Source of the DNA: G963701675 sp963701675
GTDB taxonomy: Bacteria > Planctomycetota > Planctomycetia > Gemmatales > Gemmataceae
Direction: 5' to 3'
NCBI GenBank assembly: GCA_963701675.1
Contig: OY969623.1
Location: forward strand, 7,502,001-7,566,000
DNA: 64,000 bases
In this document: positions 34,686 through 43,229 of the stretch, piece after piece
How the letters are laid out: each line of letters begins with the position of its first letter
Position numbering within the stretch: position 1 is the stretch's first letter
Program-made: the position numbers and the translations under genes
Notes under the pieces: model-generated
The model's database searches: none
What the model was told of the DNA's origin: nothing
The model's input: only the letters and a program-made list of their open reading frames with translations

Positions 34686-37312
34686 GACTCTCAAAAAAAC
34701 ATCTTGCGGACCTTCGCGCGTCGGGTCTGTCAGACCGACAAATTCACCGTTGCTGTTTTCGGACCGTCTCCGACCCGGTCAAGGTGCAAGAGATTCTCCG
34801 ATGGAAGCGATCCGCCGAGGCGCTGGGCGACTGCCTTTGCATACCATTTGTTGACACCACTGGCGAGCGTACTGGTTACTGCCGGTTGAAACCGGACCGG
34901 CCGCGGAAGGATCAAAACGGCCGGGCGATCAAATACGAAAGCCCAAAAGGACTGCCGAATCGTGTGTTCATTCCACCGACGACGCGTGCGGCGTTGTCCG
35001 ACGTTTCGGTACCACTGGCAACAGTCGAAGGTGAGAAAAAATCGTGTGCGGCGGATCAAAACGGGTTCCCCACCATTGGTTTAACCGGCGTTTGGACATG
35101 GCAGAAAAAGCGACCGCGTAATGCCAACGGCAAGCCCGTCGGCGAGCGTGAACTGATTGACGACTTGATGTCAATCCCATGGCAAGGGCGGACCGCGTAC
35201 ATCGTCTTCGATTCCGACGCCGCCGTGAATGAAAAGGTTCAAGACGCGGAGCGATGTCTCGCACAAGCACTCACCCGGCAAGGTGCTCACGTCAAGATCG
35301 TCAGACTTCCGGCCGGGCCTGACGGTTCCAAAGTGGGCCTTGATGATTATCTGGTTGCCCACGGACCGGACTCATTTCGTCAGATGCTCGACACGGCCGA
35401 ACCATACATCGCTTTGGAGCTGCGAACGGAGCGAATCGGCAACGGCAAGCTGCGAGTCACCGCACTGTTCTGCGGTGACTCCGTTCACGTGGACGAAATC
35501 AATCCTGCCAATTCTCGGCATCGACAGCGTTATGCGAAAGAGCTTGTGGAGAAAGTACCGACAATCAGGCTCAAGACGATGCAAGCGGAGTTGCTTGCGC
35601 TGGCGACGGGCGACAGCAAGGCCCCGGCCGCCGATCAATCAGAAGTTGACGTTAGCATGATCGTCCGACCGGAGCAATTCTTTCACCCGGAAGTTTCGGG
35701 TATCGCTGTTCCCGTCGTGCAAACAGTCGGCGGCAAGCCGTCAGCCGCGTACCGATTGTTTTTGCAATGGTCGAACGGCCCGCGAGAATCGCGGCCGTTG
35801 TGCCAGTCGCTTGATCTTGCAGACGGCAAGAAATTGTGGATGCATCCACAACCCGGCGTTCCGGGCGTTGCCCCGTCGGATTGGAGCGCCGACGGACGGC
35901 AAGCTTGGTTAGACGGCAAAATGGCTCCGAATGCCGCAGATTTGTTCCGCGGCATTCGGGATCGCATTCTCCGATACGTCGATCTTCCCGCGGATAAGGC
36001 CCAAGGAATCGGCAACACGCTGGCACTGTGGATCATGTTGACATACACGTTCCGCGCATGGCCCGCGGTTCCCTACCTGCACTTGGGCGGACCGATGGCA
36101 AGCGGAAAATCGCGGACGTTTGAAGTGTTATCGCGACTCTGTCTCCGGCCGCTTTCTTCGTCCAGCATGACCGGCCCCGTGATGTTCCGTTCCCTCCATG
36201 ATCGGGGCGGAACGTTGCTTTTCGATGAAGCTGAGCGCTTGCGACAAACAAATGATCCCGGTCAGCAAGAGGTGCTCAGCATGCTGCTATGTGGATACCG
36301 TCGCGGCGGAACGGCGACACGTCTGGAACCCGTCGGTGACGGATTCCGTGCCGTTTCATTCGACGTGTTCGGACCGAAGGCGCTGGCCGCCATCAATGCA
36401 TTGCCGCCGGTTTTGGCGAGCCGCTGCATTTCGATTTCGATGGTCCGCGCTGGGGCGGATTCTCCCGCACCGAAGCGGAGAATCGATGCGGGTCCATCGC
36501 GGTGGCAATCCTTGCGGGATGATTTGCACGTGATAGCGCTTGAACACGGTCCGACATGGATCGAACTTTCGCGGCGAAATGAAGTGTGCCCCACAGGAAT
36601 CCACGGGAGAAATCACGAGCTATGGCAACCTTTGCTCGCGCTTGCGGCATGGACCGAAGATCAAGGTGAACCCGGTTTGCTTGCGATGATGCAATCTCAC
36701 GCGCTCGACACCATCGCGTCATCAAAGGATGACGCGATACCCGAAAGTGACGAAACTCTGTTGGAAATTCTCGCAGAGTGGATTGGCGACGGACGACACC
36801 CTGAACCCGGTGAAGTGCTTCGGGAAGCGCAACAAAGGGATCACGCGACATTCGCAAAATGGGGTCCGCGCACGGTCAGCAACCGATTGAAGGCATACGG
36901 AGTCCAAGCACGGAGAAGTGACGGCAAGCGACGGTTCAAAACTTCGCTGGAACAACTCGCAGACATTGCGAATCGCTACAGGATCGAAATTCTTGGGGAC
37001 ACCCACCCCCAAAACTGCGCCCCTTGCGCCCCTGTTGACATGAAAACATCGAAAAACACAGACTCAAACCCACTTTCCCTGCGCCCTGTCGTGCGCCCTG
37101 AGGGGCGCGACGAAGCAAAAAGGGCGCAACGCACATGCAGAGCAAGCGGAACGGGGCGAAAGAGGGACGCAACCCTGCGCCCCTCAGGGGCGCAGAAAGG
37201 GGCGCAAGAAAATGCGAGCAAACGCTGTGAACACCGGCATTTGCTCACACACAGGGGCGCAAGGGGCGCAAGATCGGGGTGTGTGTCCCTCAAAAAAACT
37301 TGCATTCGATGA
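34682..37312 (+). CDS. DUF3854 primase-like protein with P-loop ATPase domain
   Basis: 876 residues from GTG 34682. It starts MRLSKKHLADLRASGLSDRQI, typical of DUF3854 proteins. Residues about 20-215 resemble a TOPRIM primase fold (LATVEGEKKSCAADQNG, TAYIVFDSDAAVNEKVQDAER, VGLDDYLVAHG). Residues about 460-600 are a helicase-like ATPase with Walker A GGPMASGKSRT (from 469), Walker B TLLFDEAER (D515-E516) and an arginine-rich SRCISISMVR. The last 85 residues are low-complexity and encoded by sequence full of AGGGGCGCA nonamers. It likely primes and unwinds DNA for autonomous replication of the element. Confidence 0.88.
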   Translation: MRLSKKHLADLRASGLSDRQIHRCCFRTVSDPVKVQEILRWKRSAEALGDCLCIPFVDTTGERTGYCRLKPDRPRKDQNGRAIKYESPKGLPNRVFIPPTTRAALSDVSVPLATVEGEKKSCAADQNGFPTIGLTGVWTWQKKRPRNANGKPVGERELIDDLMSIPWQGRTAYIVFDSDAAVNEKVQDAERCLAQALTRQGAHVKIVRLPAGPDGSKVGLDDYLVAHGPDSFRQMLDTAEPYIALELRTERIGNGKLRVTALFCGDSVHVDEINPANSRHRQRYAKELVEKVPTIRLKTMQAELLALATGDSKAPAADQSEVDVSMIVRPEQFFHPEVSGIAVPVVQTVGGKPSAAYRLFLQWSNGPRESRPLCQSLDLADGKKLWMHPQPGVPGVAPSDWSADGRQAWLDGKMAPNAADLFRGIRDRILRYVDLPADKAQGIGNTLALWIMLTYTFRAWPAVPYLHLGGPMASGKSRTFEVLSRLCLRPLSSSSMTGPVMFRSLHDRGGTLLFDEAERLRQTNDPGQQEVLSMLLCGYRRGGTATRLEPVGDGFRAVSFDVFGPKALAAINALPPVLASRCISISMVRAGADSPAPKRRIDAGPSRWQSLRDDLHVIALEHGPTWIELSRRNEVCPTGIHGRNHELWQPLLALAAWTEDQGEPGLLAMMQSHALDTIASSKDDAIPESDETLLEILAEWIGDGRHPEPGEVLREAQQRDHATFAKWGPRTVSNRLKAYGVQARRSDGKRRFKTSLEQLADIANRYRIEILGDTHPQNCAPCAPVDMKTSKNTDSNPLSLRPVVRPEGRDEAKRAQRTCRASGTGRKRDATLRPSGAQKGAQENASKRCEHRHLLTHRGARGARSGCVSLKKTCIR
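37016..37270. repeat. Nonamer array in the end of the primase gene, candidate replication origin
   Basis: AGGGGCGCA occurs exactly at 37186, 37198, 37253 and 37262; its complement TGCGCCCCT at 37016, 37025 and 37176. Near-copies lie at 37080, 37092, 37101 and 37121. Some are head-to-tail every 9 bases, and the pair at 37176/37186 is an inverted repeat. A further pair lies at 44300/44308 near the element's other end. Such clusters in or beside a replication gene recall iterons of satellite origins. Confidence 0.6.
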
Positions 37313-37333
37313 GAACGGGAAGCTGAGAAACGG

Positions 37334-37819
37334 ATGGTACGAAACAAAAATATGACGAACGCTCAGCAAGTCGATGAGCGATGCCAACGCGCAGGCGTCA
37401 TCCTGGTTGCCGCAAGTGGGGATGCGAAAATCCGCGCACTCAGCGAAGTGAGGATTCAACGTGCACTGCGAACCCTCATTCAAGAGAACAAAGCAGCGCT
37501 CTTGCACTTTCTGAACGAATCGCCAACGGCTGACGAACTTGAAGCTGTGCGCCGATCAGGCCGGAACCCATCACCCCTGTTGACTCACGGTGAAGCCCGC
37601 GAATTGGCGATGTTGCCGCCCCCGCCCAAGGCGACGAAATGGCAATCACTCACAAGCGACTATTTTCCCGTCCGCAGTGACGATCCCCGATGGTTTCGCC
37701 TTCCCGCGACAGTGGGACAGATTTCATTTCTCCGCAGAACGGGCCTTGACGCTCCCGCGGATGCCAAGCGGGGCGAATGCAGCTATGCGATCAATGCGAT
37801 CAAAGGGAGATCACCATGA
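37334..37819 (+). CDS. Element protein with TubC-N-like domain
   Basis: 161 residues. The first 65 (QRAGVILVAASGDAKIRALSEVRIQRALRTLIQENKAALLHFL) have the Gly-Val, beta-turn and terminal KAxLLxxL helix of TubC N-terminal docking domains, which are seen in planctomycete phage-like regions without a polyketide context. The C-terminal part has PATVGQISFLRRTGLDAP. Function unknown. It overlaps the methylase gene by ATGA. The start may be ATG 37334 or ATG 37352. Confidence 0.65.
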   Translation: MVRNKNMTNAQQVDERCQRAGVILVAASGDAKIRALSEVRIQRALRTLIQENKAALLHFLNESPTADELEAVRRSGRNPSPLLTHGEARELAMLPPPPKATKWQSLTSDYFPVRSDDPRWFRLPATVGQISFLRRTGLDAPADAKRGECSYAINAIKGRSP

Positions 37820-38649
37820 CCGCGACATTGACACCCCCGTTAAAGTGGCACGGCGGCAAAGGCTATCTCGCCAAGCGCATCGTCGCGTTGTTCCCGCCCC
37901 GTGATTTGTTCACCCGCCCGTGGCTGCATTACTGCGAACCATACGCCGGGGGACTGTCACTCTTACTTGCGAACGATCCCGACGGGATCAGCGAAGTCAT
38001 CAATGACATCCACGGCGACTTGACGAATTTCTGGCGAGTGCTACGCAGTCCGAAGTTGTTCCCCCGATTCCACCGCGCCGTTGCCTGCGTCCCATTCTCC
38101 GAAGCCGAATGGCGGAACGCCAGCGATCCAATCGAAGGGGAATCGCGAGTCGATCGCGCCGTCCGCTTCTTCATCCGCTGCCGTCAGTCCCTTGCCGGGC
38201 GAATGGATGCTTTTACGGGAATCACGAAAACCCGAACCCGCGGCGGGATGAACGGTGAAGCCAGTGCATGGTTGTCCGCTGTGGACGGTCTTCCCGCGGT
38301 CCATGAGCGCTTGCGTCGCGTCCTGATCCTTAACCGTGACGCGCTGAAGGTCATTTGCACACAAGATGGATTGCAAACGCTGTTCTATTGTGACCCCCCG
38401 TACCTGCCATCGACGCGAACAGCGACCAACGTTTACGCCCACGAAATGACCCTCGACGATCATCGCCGGCTGCTCCGCACACTGGCCAAGATCAAAGGGC
38501 GGTTCCTTCTGTCAGGGTACCACAGCAAACTCTATGACCGATTCGCCGCACGGCACGGATGGACGGTGCACGAATTCGACTTGCCCAACAATGCGGCCGG
38601 GGGAAAACGAAAACGTCGGATGATCGAATGCGTATGGTCTAATTTTTGA
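37816..38649 (+). CDS. D12 class N6-adenine DNA methyltransferase
   Basis: 277 residues from ATG 37816, in a 4-bp overlap with the gene before. The family blocks are PLKWHGGKGYLAKRIV (SAM-binding N-terminal motif), YCEPYAGGLSLLLA (motif I-like), INDIHGDLTNFWRVLR and YCDPPYLPSTR (catalytic DPPY, motif IV). It modifies adenine, as Dam does; the recognition site cannot be read. No cognate restriction gene is adjacent, so it looks like an orphan methylase that may protect the element or regulate replication. Confidence 0.92.
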   Translation: MTATLTPPLKWHGGKGYLAKRIVALFPPRDLFTRPWLHYCEPYAGGLSLLLANDPDGISEVINDIHGDLTNFWRVLRSPKLFPRFHRAVACVPFSEAEWRNASDPIEGESRVDRAVRFFIRCRQSLAGRMDAFTGITKTRTRGGMNGEASAWLSAVDGLPAVHERLRRVLILNRDALKVICTQDGLQTLFYCDPPYLPSTRTATNVYAHEMTLDDHRRLLRTLAKIKGRFLLSGYHSKLYDRFAARHGWTVHEFDLPNNAAGGKRKRRMIECVWSNF

Positions 38650-38659
38650 AAGGTCCAAC

Positions 38660-39364
38660 ATGGCTTCAAATCCAAAAACGTGGGCATCCGCATGGGCGGG
38701 TGCAATCGCCACAACGCTGGCTCATTTGAAAAACCCCGCGAACGGCATCGAACTGCCGACGGCCAATGAATCGTTGACGACTTTGTTGACGGGCCGCTTT
38801 CTGTTGTCCGTCAATGACCGTGTGACCGACCCTGCCGATGAAGCGGCCCGGCGATTGACACAAGCTCTTCATGAAAGTTTCCGTGAGAACGCCGCCGGTG
38901 AGCTTCGCCGGTTGGTTTCCGAAATCGACAAGCAAATTACGAAGCGATTGGACGCGGGTGAAGAGTGTGACGAGTTGATCCGCTCCGCCGACTTCGGTCG
39001 CGCCACAATCATCACTTTTCCCAACGGTGCGCCGCTGGTTTTGGGTCATCGTGAGACGTTGCCCCGCGGCCACAAGTTGCTTGAACTGATCCCGGAGACT
39101 GAAGCCTATGTACAAGAAATCGGCGGCGCTCAAGCGCGATGTTGTGTCTTGGGACTGCCCCAAGCGAACAAGACGCCGCGGCCTTTCTACCAATTAGCAC
39201 ACGTTTTGGAGAACACGCGGCAGCTTCGCTCACCGCAAAAATGGAATGAGCAAGAAGCCGCGCGGCTTGCCAAGGTCCGGGCCGATGAACATCGAAGCGC
39301 TCGTGAACAGAGCGTTGAAGGCAGGTTGTCCAAACTGGAATCAGCCGGTGTGTCATGCAAGTGA
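38660..39364 (+). CDS. Element hypothetical protein, 234 residues
   Basis: A soluble, mostly helical protein; the N-terminus KTWASAWAGAIATTLAHLKNP, then long acid/base helices (RRLTQALHESFRENAAGELRRLVSEIDKQITKRLD), a beta-rich centre (ATIITFPNGAPLVLGHRETLP) and a coiled-coil-like end (EQEAARLAKVRADEHRSAREQSVEGRL). I recognise no domain. It begins 10 bases after the methylase stop and overlaps the next gene by 10 bases, so it belongs to the rightward operon. Confidence 0.65.
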   Translation: MASNPKTWASAWAGAIATTLAHLKNPANGIELPTANESLTTLLTGRFLLSVNDRVTDPADEAARRLTQALHESFRENAAGELRRLVSEIDKQITKRLDAGEECDELIRSADFGRATIITFPNGAPLVLGHRETLPRGHKLLELIPETEAYVQEIGGAQARCCVLGLPQANKTPRPFYQLAHVLENTRQLRSPQKWNEQEAARLAKVRADEHRSAREQSVEGRLSKLESAGVSCK

Positions 39365-39549
39365 CTCCCCGACGGATCAGGCAGTTTCGGCGATTCCTGG
39401 ACGAGCGTTATGGCGTTACTCGGGCGCACTTGTTGCAGAATTTCCTTTTGGAAATTTATGGATCGTGGCCATTGGTCATCCGGAACTACCGGACATGGCC
39501 ACGAGAGGACTTGAAACGAAAACCGCGACGGGCGCGGATCGCGGAGTGA
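39355..39549 (+). CDS. Small basic element protein, 64 residues
   Basis: Overlaps the upstream stop by 10 bases. The protein is rich in Arg (QVTPRRIRQFRRFLDERYG ... RTWPREDLKRKPRRARIAE) and may bind nucleic acid. No family recognised. The continuous operon arrangement supports translation. Confidence 0.5.
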   Translation: MQVTPRRIRQFRRFLDERYGVTRAHLLQNFLLEIYGSWPLVIRNYRTWPREDLKRKPRRARIAE

Positions 39550-39596
39550 AGGGTTTCCCGTGAAGCTGCGCTCGTCGCCTCTTAGGAGAATTTGCC

Positions 39597-39872
39597 ATGT
39601 GTGACCACGATTGCGGATGCACCGCTTGTTCATGGGATCGGTGCGGAGAACTTCAAGCGCGAATCTCGCACCTTGACGGCTTGATTGAGATGGCCAAAGG
39701 TGTGGTTGATGTCACGCGCTCGCATCGCACGTTTGCGTCCCAATTGGGCGCGAAGTCGATGCCGCCGGTGGATGACGATCTTCACCGGAACATCGAAGCG
39801 CTCGAAGGTGAACGAATCCGGTTGGCTCATGAATGCGAAACACGCGGCTGTGAGTTGCTGCGCCGATCATGA
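39597..39872 (+). CDS. Small cysteine-rich element protein
   Basis: 91 residues with MCDHDCGCTACSWDRCGEL at the start, six Cys in the first 20 residues in CxxxC/CxxC spacing that could hold zinc. A helix-rich remainder (ISHLDGLIEMAKGVVDV, IEALEGERIRLAHECETRGCELL) follows. GGAG precedes the ATG. No family recognised; the last codons nearly abut the HTH gene. Confidence 0.6.
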   Translation: MCDHDCGCTACSWDRCGELQARISHLDGLIEMAKGVVDVTRSHRTFASQLGAKSMPPVDDDLHRNIEALEGERIRLAHECETRGCELLRRS

Positions 39873-39882
39873 GGTGATTCCA

Positions 39883-40263
39883 ATGACCGAAAAAGCACGC
39901 GATAAACGACATTATCACCGTGGAGACGGCAAGGTGCTCATTGCGCTCGCGTCCGGTCAGTCGATTCGCCGTGCCGCACGTTCGGCGGGTGTCAACGAAT
40001 CGACGGTCTGCCGCCGGTTGAATGATCCTGATTTCCGCGCGGAGTTGGACCGGGCACGAAGCCGGATGGTGGATGCCGCCGTCGGTCGATTGGCCCGGTC
40101 AATGAGCGCCGCGGCGATGACGTTGCGGAAACTCTTGAATGCCACAAGTGAGATGGTGCGCCTGTCCGCAGCACGGAGTATTATCGAACTACACACAAAA
40201 ATCCGGGAAAGCGCCGAACTTGAACGGCGTCTTTCGGAGCTGGAAGAAAGGTCGAAACGATGA
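39883..40263 (+). CDS. HTH protein resembling a phage terminase small subunit
   Basis: 126 residues from ATG 39883 (GAGGTG upstream). A helix-turn-helix at about 14-45 (VLIALASGQSIRRAARSAGVNESTVCRRLNDPDFRAELDRAR) is followed by two long helices (AAMTLRKLLNATSEMVRLSAARSIIELHTK) and a coiled-coil end (ERRLSELEERSKR). An N-terminal HTH plus helical oligomerisation region is the design of small terminase subunits (TerS). No large subunit is nearby. TerS on a satellite would redirect helper-phage packaging, but this is inference from architecture only. It overlaps the next gene by ATGA. Confidence 0.6.
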   Translation: MTEKARDKRHYHRGDGKVLIALASGQSIRRAARSAGVNESTVCRRLNDPDFRAELDRARSRMVDAAVGRLARSMSAAAMTLRKLLNATSEMVRLSAARSIIELHTKIRESAELERRLSELEERSKR

Positions 40264-40682
40264 GTCTGAAAAATCGCATTGACCGTTTGGTTGCCCGGAC
40301 GAAAACTTGTCGATCCGGTGCCACCACTCTTTCGTCACTCATGTTGAGTGAAGTGCCGATTGACACCATAGAGACAATCCAAGACGCCGCGGATCGGATA
40401 GACGGCGGCAAGTGGGACGGCAAAATTGATCTGAACGCTCTGGGTTTGTCCCCCAAAATATGGCAGCAAATCGAATCGGCTTGGCAGTGGGCAAGCGACC
40501 ATGCGTGGCTCACAAAGTTGCCCCCGGAAACCTACCGGATCGTTTACAACCTGCGCCACTCATCTAACCGGCAGGAGGGATCGTTGTGCACTCCAATCCG
40601 GCTTAAAGATTTCGACGCGATGGCCGCCCCGGTCTGGACGCCCGAAGTCCGGAAGACCGTCGCCAACGCGATGATCGGTTAG
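40260..40682 (+). CDS. Element hypothetical protein, 140 residues
   Basis: A 4-bp overlap with the HTH gene indicates co-translation. The sequence is mostly helical with several Trp (KIWQQIESAWQWASDHAWLTKLP), ends VWTPEVRKTVANAMIG and has no membrane segment. No domain recognised. It is the last gene of the rightward operon before the direction changes. Confidence 0.6.
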   Translation: MSLKNRIDRLVARTKTCRSGATTLSSLMLSEVPIDTIETIQDAADRIDGGKWDGKIDLNALGLSPKIWQQIESAWQWASDHAWLTKLPPETYRIVYNLRHSSNRQEGSLCTPIRLKDFDAMAAPVWTPEVRKTVANAMIG

Positions 40683-40710
40683 CTACTGATCGCCGTTTGG
40701 TCCCGTGAAT

Positions 40711-41301
40711 TCATGGAACTACTTGGTATGCATGTTCGACAAGAGTTTGGCGTCGTCTAATTGGTATGTGAAGCGCTGAGCTATAGAGGATGCAAGCAAT
40801 AACGAAAAGTCCGCGCGGTGATTTCTCAGGTGACATGCCGATGACCGCATCCGAAAAGCTCCGACATAGGCGTATGACTTCGGGAGTTGAAAATGAGATC
40901 GGCTTTTTCTTCTCAATGTCAAGAATCGGATGGGCAAAAAGATTGCGCACCCTTCTCACGGTAGACAGGTCCGTGAAACCTCTGAAGCCGACTATGCCAA
41001 GCGCGAAGCAAAGATCGATTTTCGCTTTGAATGAGCCAAGCGGTCGTTCAGGGCCAAACAAATCATGGAGCGTACTGGCAAACGACTTCTCCACTTGTCG
41101 CTTTGAACCGGGAAAATTTTTTAGCGCGTATGTTTCGGCTTCTTTGAAATGCTGCCGCAAAAGTTGTTCCAACACGTCATCGATGAATGCACTGCCGACG
41201 ATGACCGCTGTTCTGTCGTCGCCCTTGAACAGCTGTTGTAGAATCTCCCACAGTTCGTCGGGTGTGTCGGCATAACGGTATCGGCTATTCTTCTTGCTCA
41301 T
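40711..41301 (-). CDS. MtlR-like (mannitol repressor family) protein
   Basis: 196 residues. The middle (DDRTAVIVGSAFIDDVLEQLLRQHF, RPLGSFKAKIDLCFALGIVG, DLSTVRRVRNLFAHP) is the pattern of the MltR/PF05068 family: an 'Ax(D/E)DxLxxLL', an SFxAKIxLxxALGxI, and a terminal RxIRNxFAH. Outside enterobacterial mannitol operons the function is unknown; no mannitol genes are here. It sits as accessory cargo on the element and is convergent with the operon to its left. Confidence 0.72.
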   Translation of the reverse strand: MSKKNSRYRYADTPDELWEILQQLFKGDDRTAVIVGSAFIDDVLEQLLRQHFKEAETYALKNFPGSKRQVEKSFASTLHDLFGPERPLGSFKAKIDLCFALGIVGFRGFTDLSTVRRVRNLFAHPILDIEKKKPISFSTPEVIRLCRSFSDAVIGMSPEKSPRGLFVIACILYSSALHIPIRRRQTLVEHAYQVVP

Positions 41302-41414
41302 CCTGATCCACCAATGCGCGTTTTTTGAGGCGTGCCGATTCCGAGTGCCCTATTAGCTGATTCAGATGGCCGCTTTGCGCCTTCTTGTATCCACACGCCG
41401 TTTATAGACTCGTT

Positions 41415-41966
41415 CTAGCGATAGCGGAGACTGGGACGGGGACCGGAACTAATCCAAAGAAACCCAGAGCAAACCAACACAAGGCCGATGACAACAACGC
41501 ATAGGACCAAAAGTAGTTTGGTCTGAGAATCCATCCGTCCGCCCAACGACCTCCGTATCGCGTTCAATGCCACGCCAAACCCGCCACCGACTATGACCCC
41601 TGCAAAAAAGAAAGTAATCAAATGCACCGGAATAAGATCGGCGCGTGCCGGACTCCACGGTTTCGCCAAACTCTTCTCCAAGAGGCCGCCGAACACCGGA
41701 AAATACTGGCTTGAGATGAGGCCGAAGCAAGAGAGCGTCGCCGCTCCGATTGCCGCACAGACTAATCCGTGTCTAGCAACGCTGGTTTGCCAGTCCGGAA
41801 AGTGGTCAAAACTCCGACCGATGCAATCGTCCGCGTCAGTGAATCTCGCGGACGTGGCTTGCGGCGTAAAACGAGTGTCACACCTGGCACATTCAATTGT
41901 GTGTGAAAGCTCCTGATTCGACAGGTCGATTCGACGGCCGCAACCGGGACAAATGACGCTGGGCAT
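41415..41966 (-). CDS. Zinc-ribbon membrane protein
   Basis: 183 residues: an N-terminal zinc ribbon (ICPGCGRRI ... IECARCDTRF, CxxC-x16-CxxC) followed by three hydrophobic segments (LVCAAIGAATLSCFGLI, IPVHLITFFFAGVIVGGGFG, LLLVLCVVVIGLVLVCSGFLW). Zinc-ribbon-plus-membrane proteins of this sort are common and uncharacterised in planctomycetes. It is next to the MtlR-like gene in the same direction. Function unknown. Confidence 0.7.
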   Translation of the reverse strand: MPSVICPGCGRRIDLSNQELSHTIECARCDTRFTPQATSARFTDADDCIGRSFDHFPDWQTSVARHGLVCAAIGAATLSCFGLISSQYFPVFGGLLEKSLAKPWSPARADLIPVHLITFFFAGVIVGGGFGVALNAIRRSLGGRMDSQTKLLLVLCVVVIGLVLVCSGFLWISSGPRPSLRYR

Positions 41967-42323
41967 GGCGAACTCTGATTAGGAGGATAGTAACCGGCAG
42001 AAGTGATTCTAGTCCGACGGCGGCAAACGTCAGCTTGGCTGCAATCGCGCTGCCCGCTCTAAGACCAGCTTCACTTGGACCTTCTTCCCGCTGACTTGCT
42101 CTTCGGCGAACCATTTTGAGCGCAATGAACCAAATGCAGGGGTAAGGGTATTCAATCGCGCCCAGTCGCGTCCAATGCGATCCCGGCACGATGGAAGGTC
42201 ATTTCCGCGGCCATCCTAAGCGCGGCACGATTGGCCGATCTTGCCGGACACTCTGGAAACTTATCTTAAACGACCGTTGACAATGACTTTCCACACGGTA
42301 CAATTGGGGGGAAGGGGTGAAAC
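41967..42323. other. Gene-poor stretch before the recombinase
   Basis: About 350 bases with no convincing gene; a short minus-strand frame (to 42189) is Arg-rich and lacks a site. GGGGGGAAGGGGTG just before 42324 is the ribosome-binding region of the recombinase gene. Confidence 0.45.
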
Positions 42324-43001
42324 ATGAAGATCATCGCTTACTTTCGAGTGTCAACGCTGAAGCAAGGCAAGTCGGGTTTGGGCCTGGAAGGGCAGCGGAT
42401 CGCCGTTGAAGCCTACGCCGCGGCGAATGGTGGGGAAATCGTCAAATCCTACACCGAAGTCGAGTCGGGCAAGCGTGCGGATCGGCAGGAGCTGGCACGG
42501 GCCATCGCGCACGCCAGGCTCGCCAAGGCCACGCTTGTCATCGCGAAACTCGACAGACTGGCGCGAAATGTGGCCTTCCTGTCCGCCTTGATGGAATCCG
42601 GCCTCAATTTCGTGGCCCTGGACACCCCACACGCGGATCGGTTCACGTTGCACGTTTTGGCAGCCGTGGCGGAAAAAGAAGCCCTGGCCATCTCGGAACG
42701 AACCAAGGCGGCACTGGCCGCGTACAAAGCCCGCGGCGGCACGCTCGGCAGCAAAAATCTGACCCCCGAAGCGATGGCCAAAGGGCAGCGGATGGCAGCC
42801 AAGGCCCGGCGGGAATTGGCCCGCAAAGCCTATGCTGAGCTGTCCCCGATCATGTTCGCGTTGCGACAGGAAGGGAAGTCGTTCCGCGAAATCGCCGCCG
42901 ACTTGAACAGGGAAGGGTACACGACACGGCGGGGCAGGCCGTGGAATCACGTTCAAGTGCGGCTTGTCTTGGGCCGTGGGACGGTTGCCGATGCCGCGTA
43001 A
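42324..43001 (+). CDS. Serine recombinase (resolvase/invertase family)
   Basis: 225 residues. MKIIAYFRVSTLKQGKSGLGLEGQR holds the nucleophile Ser at S10 in YxRVS, followed by VIAKLDRLARNVAFLSALMESG (catalytic Arg helix) and LHVLAAVAEKEALAISERTKAALAAYKARG (linker helix E). The C-terminal 60 residues form an HTH (FREIAADLNREGYTTRRGRPWNHVQVRLVL). Resolvases of this size recombine short sites within a molecule or invert segments. It is the second recombinase on the element. Confidence 0.93.
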   Translation: MKIIAYFRVSTLKQGKSGLGLEGQRIAVEAYAAANGGEIVKSYTEVESGKRADRQELARAIAHARLAKATLVIAKLDRLARNVAFLSALMESGLNFVALDTPHADRFTLHVLAAVAEKEALAISERTKAALAAYKARGGTLGSKNLTPEAMAKGQRMAAKARRELARKAYAELSPIMFALRQEGKSFREIAADLNREGYTTRRGRPWNHVQVRLVLGRGTVADAA

Positions 43002-43152
43002 CCGAAGGCAAAAAGGTTCCCCGCCTAACGGGCTCCCAAAGGCGGTGCAGCCCGAATTGCCGATCCCGGACAAGGAGAAGCAAACCCTAACAGACATTTA
43101 CCGCACAATTCGCAAGATGTATGGGGCGAAAAAGGGAAAGCGGAAACGCTAG
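42991..43152 (+). CDS. Small basic protein, 53 residues
   Basis: Overlaps the recombinase stop by 11 bases. A Pro/Lys-rich start (MPRNRRQKGSPPNGLPK) and a helix-like end (LTDIYRTIRKMYGAKKGKRKR) are seen. No family recognised. The overlap and sensible composition suggest a real gene. Confidence 0.45.
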   Translation: MPRNRRQKGSPPNGLPKAVQPELPIPDKEKQTLTDIYRTIRKMYGAKKGKRKR

Positions 43153-43229
43153 TGCGCCGCCCTTTGCGGGATTTCATCCTCTGTCATCTTTACCCAGAAA
43201 CCACTTCCCCCGCCGTATAATGAAACGAG

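Noticed and set aside
37160..37206. Strong GC palindrome at the end of the primase gene as a terminator
   Set aside because: It is formed by two inverted nonamers of the array inside coding sequence, and the same unit recurs singly elsewhere, so it is better explained as part of the repeat array.
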